Shown piece by piece: positions 5,926-8,863 of a stretch of DNA of 8,863 nt. Position 1 is the stretch's first letter; every line of letters begins with the position of its first letter. The translations under genes and the position numbers were made by a program. The DNA is from an uncultured Pirellulaceae bacterium (lineage in GTDB: Bacteria; Planctomycetota; Planctomycetia; Pirellulales; Pirellulaceae). The stretch covers positions 1 to 8,863 of the forward strand of contig CAKQNH010000141.1 of NCBI GenBank assembly GCA_934255105.1, given 5' to 3'. The notes below the pieces were generated by a model, which had not been told where the DNA came from, ran no database searches, and worked only from the letters and a program-made list of their open reading frames with translations.

Positions 5926-6603
5926 ATGCCAACTCCACGTGTACTTAAACTTGGCGGGAGCTTACTGCTACTGCCCGATTGGCCTGAGCGCTTGACGGCT
6001 TGGCTAGAAGCACATCCTGCGCCGCTGAACTTGTTGCTCGTGGGGGGCGGACAGATCGTCAATGCAGTGCGGGAGTTGGACGCACAACATGACTTCCATA
6101 TCACGTTCGTCCATTGGCTGTGCATCGATCTGCTGTCAGCTACCGCTCGCATCGCTGGCCAATTGTTGCCTGCCTTCCCGCTGATTACCTCGCCGGCTAA
6201 GTTGCAGCAGGTAGTCCGCGATGGATGTTTAGACGAGTCTGCAGGGAGAAAAAATGGAGATAGCTCGCAACCAGCCCTGCAACACTCTCAGACTTACATC
6301 GTCGACGTGTCCTGCTTCTATCGCGCGCCTGTCGCATTGAGCGCGCAGGGAGCGAATGCTGTCGAGATGCCAGCAGCCAAATGCCCACTGCCTGAGAATT
6401 GGGACACGACTTCGGATTCGTTGGCGGCTTGGCTGGCGAGTTTGGTGGGGGCGACGGAGCTGGTGCTTTTCAAATCGACGACGCCGGCCGATGAATACCA
6501 GACGCCGCGAGCCTGGGTCGAGCAGGCAATCGTGGACGCTGCTTTCGCCGACGTACTGCCACCCACCGTATCCGTCACAATCGTTAATCTGCTCAGTTTG
6601 TAG
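5926..6603 (+). CDS. amino-acid-kinase-fold protein, MfnE type (phosphate kinase of furan cofactor synthesis)
   Basis: Protein of 225 aa. The N-terminus VLKLGGSLL (6-14, with K8, G10, G11, S12) and the glycine loop LLVGGGQIV (37-45) are the phosphate-binding signature of the amino acid kinase fold (aspartokinase, UMP kinase, isopentenyl phosphate kinase). FVHWLCIDLLSATARI (61-76) and LPENWDTTSDSLAAWLA (155-171) resemble the MfnE branch, which in methanogens phosphorylates aminomethylfuran-methyl phosphate to the diphosphate used by MfnF. LVLFKST (179-185) is the usual late strand with a nucleotide-contacting Lys. Residues about 98-122 form a polar, low-conservation insert. It begins 13 bases after the MfnF-type gene, so co-transcription is likely and strengthens both assignments. 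The exact substrate is inferred from homology and context; a generic carbamate/aspartate kinase role is unlikely given the short length. Confidence 0.75.
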   Translation: MPTPRVLKLGGSLLLLPDWPERLTAWLEAHPAPLNLLLVGGGQIVNAVRELDAQHDFHITFVHWLCIDLLSATARIAGQLLPAFPLITSPAKLQQVVRDGCLDESAGRKNGDSSQPALQHSQTYIVDVSCFYRAPVALSAQGANAVEMPAAKCPLPENWDTTSDSLAAWLASLVGATELVLFKSTTPADEYQTPRAWVEQAIVDAAFADVLPPTVSVTIVNLLSL

Positions 6604-6623
6604 AAAAACACCTACCGCGAGGC

Positions 6624-6660
6624 ACTCTCCGCTGGCACCTGCTGCGCAAGAGGGGAGAGT
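6624..6660. terminator. hairpin after the MfnE-type gene, possible terminator
   Basis: ACTCTCC (6624-6630) pairs perfectly with GGAGAGT (6654-6660) across a 23-base interior, 21 bases after the kinase-fold stop. The loop is long and no T-run follows, so intrinsic termination is only a guess. Confidence 0.35.
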
Positions 6661-6785
6661 ATTGGAATGGCCTGCAGTTGAACGCGGATAGTTCATGAAT
6701 GTGCGGGGAAATGCGGTTCACGATGATTGTAAATGATTTTACCTCCGAGGAGCAAAAACAGTCTGCTATGAAATGGTAACTCGAA

Positions 6786-6835
6786 TTAAACGATAGGCGT
6801 CGACTCGCTGAAATCGTTTCGCTGAAATCGTTTAA
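6786..6835. repeat. 14-base direct repeat with overlapping inverted repeat
   Basis: CGCTGAAATCGTTT occurs twice head-to-tail (6806-6819 and 6820-6833). TTAAACGAT (6786-6794) is the exact reverse complement of ATCGTTTAA (6827-6835), so the left arm can pair with the second copy and with seven bases of the first (ATCGTTT). The arrangement resembles a small operator or alternative hairpin, but it sits far from any gene start (between convergent gene ends), so function is unknown. Confidence 0.6.
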
Positions 6836-6938
6836 CGCCGAGCCGCAGCAGGCCGCGATGCACAAGGCGAACTGATCCACAGGCGGTTCTCATTTGCCGA
6901 CCCGCTTTCGCGGCCTGCGGAGGCGACGGCACCTCCGG

Positions 6939-6957
6939 CAGCCAAACCTCCTGGCTG
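6939..6957. other. short hairpin
   Basis: CAGCCA (6939-6944) pairs with TGGCTG (6952-6957) around a 7-base loop. The stem is short and no T-run follows on either strand. Probably structural or chance. Confidence 0.3.
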
Positions 6958-7052
6958 ACGCTGCGAGTCATGAAAAATCGACACTTCTCGCAGATCGCCA
7001 CCCTATTCGACTATCTAAATCAGCGGCAAGCACACCTCTGCTTGCATTTTTT

Positions 7053-7118
7053 CGTACTGGTACTGGTACTGGTACTCGTACTCGTACTCGTACTCGTACT
7101 CGTACTCGTACTCGTACT
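7053..7118. repeat. hexanucleotide tandem array, 11 copies of (C/G)GTACT
   Basis: Perfect six-base periodicity over 66 bases: one CGTACT, three GGTACT, then seven CGTACT. Each unit contains the palindrome GTAC, so strands of the array can partly pair with themselves. The block structure of the variant unit suggests copy-number change by slippage. It is between two convergent genes, about 450 bases after one stop and 170 before the other, so it is not placed to control a promoter. Its length probably varies between isolates. Confidence 0.95.
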
Positions 7119-7143
7119 CGATGCCCATGTGATTCGATTAGGA

Positions 7144-7194
7144 GTGCGAGTACCATTTCATTGTGCGAGTACCATTTCATTGTGTACGAGTACG
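7144..7194. repeat. 19-base direct repeat carrying the complement of the hexamer motif
   Basis: GTGCGAGTACCATTTCATT is present twice without a gap (7144-7162 and 7163-7181), followed by a diverged start TACGAGTACG (7185-7194). CGAGTACC in each full copy is the exact reverse complement of GGTACTCG at the array's variant boundary (7071-7078). TACGAGTACG is the reverse complement of two joined CGTACT units. So three sites after the array can pair back with it. Confidence 0.85.
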
Positions 7195-7287
7195 GAAAAT
7201 CGAGACTGGAGGTGGTGTTCAGCGAGAACTGTCGAAAAATCCGAGTTTAACACAACTACCAGTTTCGGCTCGTAACTAATAGCAAAG

Positions 7288-8259
7288 CTAAAAATTCGGA
7301 GTTGGCGGGCGGTAGTGAGTCAGGTCGATCGACTTGAACCAGTCGATGGTTTTAGTCAGACCCTCGCGCAGCGTAACCTTCGGCTCCCAATCGAGCAACT
7401 TCTTGGCCAGCGTGATGTCGGGTCGTCGACGCGTTGGATCATCTTCGGGTAGCGGTCGCTCGATCAGCTTGACATTGGCACCGGTCAGTTCAATCACCAG
7501 CTCGGCCAACTCGCGGATGGTGAATTCGCCGGGGTTGCCAATGTTGACAGGCCCACTGAATTGATCGTATTCCATCAAGCGAATAATGCCTTCGACCAAG
7601 TCGTCGCGATAGCAGAAGGATCGAGTTTGGCTGCCATCGCCGAAGATGGTGATGTCGTTGCCCGTTAGGGCTTGGCGGATGAAATTAGAAACGACGCGAC
7701 CATCGTAGGGATGCATCCGCGGCCCGTACGTATTGAAGATGCGTACGATCCGCACATCGACTCGGTTCATGCGATGATAATCGACGAAGAGCGTCTCTGC
7801 AGCGCGTTTGCCTTCGTCATAGCAGGCTCTGGGGCCGATCGGATTGACGCTCCCGCGATAGCTTTCGGGCTGCGGATGGACCTCCGGGTCGCCGTACACT
7901 TCGGAAGTACTGGCCTGCAAGATCCGCGCGCCGCAACGCTTGGCCATACCCAGTAGATTGATCGATCCCATGACGCTGGTTTTGATCGTCTTGATGGGAT
8001 TGAACTGATAGTGGCCCGGAGCTGCCGGGCAAGCCATGTTATAGACTTGGTCGACCTCCAAGAAAATCGGCAGCGTTACGTCGTGGCGGATCAATTCGAA
8101 ATTTGGGCGCCCCAGCAGATGAACCACATTTGACTTCTGGCTGGTGAAAAAGTTGTCCAAGCAGATGACGTCATGTCCGTCGCCGACCAATCGCTCGCAG
8201 ATATGCGAGCCCAAGAATCCCGCGCCACCCGTAACCAAGATACGTTTAATTTCAGACAT
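7288..8259 (-). CDS. uxs: UDP-glucuronate decarboxylase (UDP-xylose synthase)
   Basis: Short-chain dehydrogenase/reductase of 323 aa that converts UDP-glucuronic acid to UDP-xylose with bound NAD, in the cytoplasm, supplying xylose for surface glycans. The N-terminal Rossmann loop GGAGFLGSH (11-19) and acidic Asp35 in CLDNFFTS bind NAD. The catalytic set is intact: Thr118, Ser119 and Glu120 in STSEVYG, Tyr147 and Lys151 in [13 protein letters not shown] (78-85), [10 protein letters not shown] (173-182) and GDGSQTRSF with Arg213 (207-215) are typical of UXS rather than UDP-glucose epimerase or dTDP-glucose dehydratase. Length matches the soluble bacterial form without the extra membrane N-terminus of animal enzymes. 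The ATG at 8259 has AGTAGG about six bases upstream, a modest Shine-Dalgarno. It follows an O-antigen-ligase-like gene on the same strand by 103 bases, consistent with a polysaccharide locus. Confidence 0.95.
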   Translation of the reverse strand: MSEIKRILVTGGAGFLGSHICERLVGDGHDVICLDNFFTSQKSNVVHLLGRPNFELIRHDVTLPIFLEVDQVYNMACPAAPGHYQFNPIKTIKTSVMGSINLLGMAKRCGARILQASTSEVYGDPEVHPQPESYRGSVNPIGPRACYDEGKRAAETLFVDYHRMNRVDVRIVRIFNTYGPRMHPYDGRVVSNFIRQALTGNDITIFGDGSQTRSFCYRDDLVEGIIRLMEYDQFSGPVNIGNPGEFTIRELAELVIELTGANVKLIERPLPEDDPTRRRPDITLAKKLLDWEPKVTLREGLTKTIDWFKSIDLTHYRPPTPNF

Positions 8260-8298
8260 CGCGCCTACTTTGAATTCTTGCTATATGGATTTGGCCAC

Positions 8299-8332
8299 GC
8301 AAAGGTGGGGCGAGCATCCTGCTTGCCTTTGC
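8299..8332. terminator. hairpin between O-antigen-ligase-like gene and uxs
   Basis: GCAAAG (8299-8304) pairs with CTTTGC (8327-8332), and the inner GCGAGCA (8310-8316) pairs with TGCTTGC (8320-8326) with one G-T pair around a 3-base loop. A GTGGG bulge lies on one side only. It sits in the 103-base gap between two minus-strand genes. No T-run follows on the minus strand, so it may be a dispersed palindromic repeat or a processing/attenuation structure rather than a strong terminator. Confidence 0.45.
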
Positions 8333-8362
8333 ACTACACACTAAGGATCACAAGCTGGAAGA

Positions 8363-8863
8363 TTACGCCACTTGTTTGGGCACTAAGCATAACCGGGGGC
8401 AGGCTGCGCGGAAACGCCAGATGGCTGTGTCGCCCGCTGGGCTGAGGTTTGTGTCGCCCGCTGGGCTGGAGCTGGAAAATCCGAATTGGGAGCAGAATTG
8501 CTGCTTGGCGGCGACCACTAGCCCGAGCGCAGCGAATAGAAAGCTATTCTCGATCGTGGAGAATGACACTTCGTGAAAGGCCATTTGTACTGCGTGGACG
8601 CCGGCAATGCAGACAGCGACCAGCGATAGACCACGCGCCCATTGCGGGGCCTGCTTGGCCTGCCATAGCACGTAGCACTGGACGCCGCCAGCTAGTGCGA
8701 CAAAGCAATAGAGACCAAAGCCGACCACGCCCAGGTCGACCAGCAGGCTCAGAAAACTATTGTGGTGCACGTACCCCCGAATCGACTCGAGACGAATGTC
8801 CGTCGAGCGATCTGCCAAATAGGGGCGGTTGTAGACCTGGAATTGGTTAAATCCAAAACCTAT
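8363..8863 (-). CDS. O-antigen ligase/polymerase-like membrane protein, C-terminal part (N-terminus outside window)
   Basis: The frame is open to the right edge of the window, so only the last 166 residues are seen. A TTG at 8818 is not the real start, because conserved-looking sequence (GFGFNQFQVYNRPY) lies before it. The segment YVHHNSFLSLLVDLGVVGFGLY matches the end of the Wzy_C/WaaL region, whose H-N-x-[FY]-L-x-L-x-x-x-x-G pattern lies at the catalytic outer loop. Three hydrophobic segments follow: one starting at that motif, one around GLSLVAVCIAGVHAVQMAF, one around SFLFAALGLVVAA. Such proteins polymerise or attach polysaccharide units at the inner membrane. After the last segment comes an unusual hydrophilic tail of about 50 residues that contains S-P-A-G-D-T twice, encoded by a 24-base repeat. 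Ligase versus polymerase cannot be decided from this part. Confidence 0.8.
   Translation of the reverse strand: MGFGFNQFQVYNRPYLADRSTDIRLESIRGYVHHNSFLSLLVDLGVVGFGLYCFVALAGGVQCYVLWQAKQAPQWARGLSLVAVCIAGVHAVQMAFHEVSFSTIENSFLFAALGLVVAAKQQFCSQFGFSSSSPAGDTNLSPAGDTAIWRFRAACPRLCLVPKQVA
8427..8468. repeat. 18-base direct repeat inside the C-terminal tail of the ligase-like gene
   Basis: GTGTCGCCCGCTGGGCTG occurs at 8427-8444 and 8451-8468 with a 24-base period. On the minus strand it encodes S-P-A-G-D-T twice. The multiple-of-three period keeps the frame. It looks like a dispersed intergenic-type element absorbed into the end of the gene, since the family core ends before it. Confidence 0.85.

Larger units (their letters stand above)
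6604..7287. other. 684-base repeat-rich, gene-free region between convergent genes
   Basis: Lies between the stop of the plus-strand kinase-fold gene and the stop of the minus-strand decarboxylase gene. Reading frames here are short, overlap on both strands and owe their length to the hexamer array (dipeptide runs such as Arg-Thr, Val-Leu or Arg-Val); none shows a recognisable domain. The region contains inverted repeats at 6624-6660, 6786-6835 and 6939-6957, the array at 7053-7118 and its companions at 7144-7194. Bases about 6670-6780 show nothing I can name. Confidence 0.7.

Noticed and set aside
6593..6880. Minus-strand frame of 95 codons after the MfnE-type gene
   Set aside because: No recognisable domain, overlaps the end of a convincing gene and covers hairpin and direct-repeat sequence.
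7053..7194. CRISPR-like array
   Set aside because: Units are 6 or 19 bases with no unique spacers, and no cas genes are present.
6894..7275. Plus-strand reading frames with Arg-Thr or Val-Leu dipeptide runs, and a minus-strand one with Val-Arg runs
   Set aside because: Their length comes from the hexamer array, which stays open in several frames; no domain, no ribosome binding site and overlapping on both strands.
8816..8818. TTG as start codon of the O-antigen-ligase-like gene
   Set aside because: The frame continues to the window edge with family-like sequence, so the gene is simply cut by the window.

Overview
The window looks like chromosomal DNA of a planctomycete, most likely a Pirellulaceae-type organism (Rhodopirellula/Blastopirellula relatives). 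This is an inference from gene content: an exported sulfatase, a planctomycete-style short GGQ release-factor-like protein, a heme-motif sensor kinase, two genes resembling the tetrahydromethanopterin/methanofuran-linked C1 cofactor pathway, and UDP-xylose/O-antigen-type polysaccharide genes. Shine-Dalgarno sites are mostly poor or absent, and the gaps between genes are full of palindromic and tandem repeats.

Layout. Bases 1-193 hold no gene but contain a large nested palindrome (84-167). A secreted type I sulfatase follows (194-1558, +), then an inverted repeat that may terminate it (1576-1625), a peptide chain release factor-like protein (1685-2188, +), a DUF4404 coiled-coil protein (2249-2527, +) and a membrane sensor histidine kinase with a CxxCH motif in its extracytoplasmic part (2612-4648, +). 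A second copy of the 84-167 palindrome family lies at 4663-4726. Two closely linked plus-strand genes come next: a hydantoinase/oxoprolinase-like ASKHA protein of the H4MPT-linked C1 family (4773-5912) and an amino-acid-kinase-fold protein (5926-6603). They match the archaeal MfnF and MfnE types and probably make a furan-type C1 cofactor.

Bases 6604-7287 form a 684-base gene-free region between convergent genes. It holds several inverted repeats, a 14-base direct repeat, an 11-copy hexanucleotide array (7053-7118) and downstream repeats carrying the complementary motif. On the minus strand, an O-antigen-ligase-like membrane protein enters from the right edge (8363-8863, N-terminus missing) and is followed by UDP-glucuronate decarboxylase (7288-8259). 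This pair is probably the end of a surface-polysaccharide locus.

I see no transposase, CRISPR array, tRNA or rRNA. The two most testable observations are the repeat architecture (dispersed palindromes and the hexamer array with complementary flanks) and the heme-type motif in an orphan sensor kinase. No clear new multi-gene system is visible.
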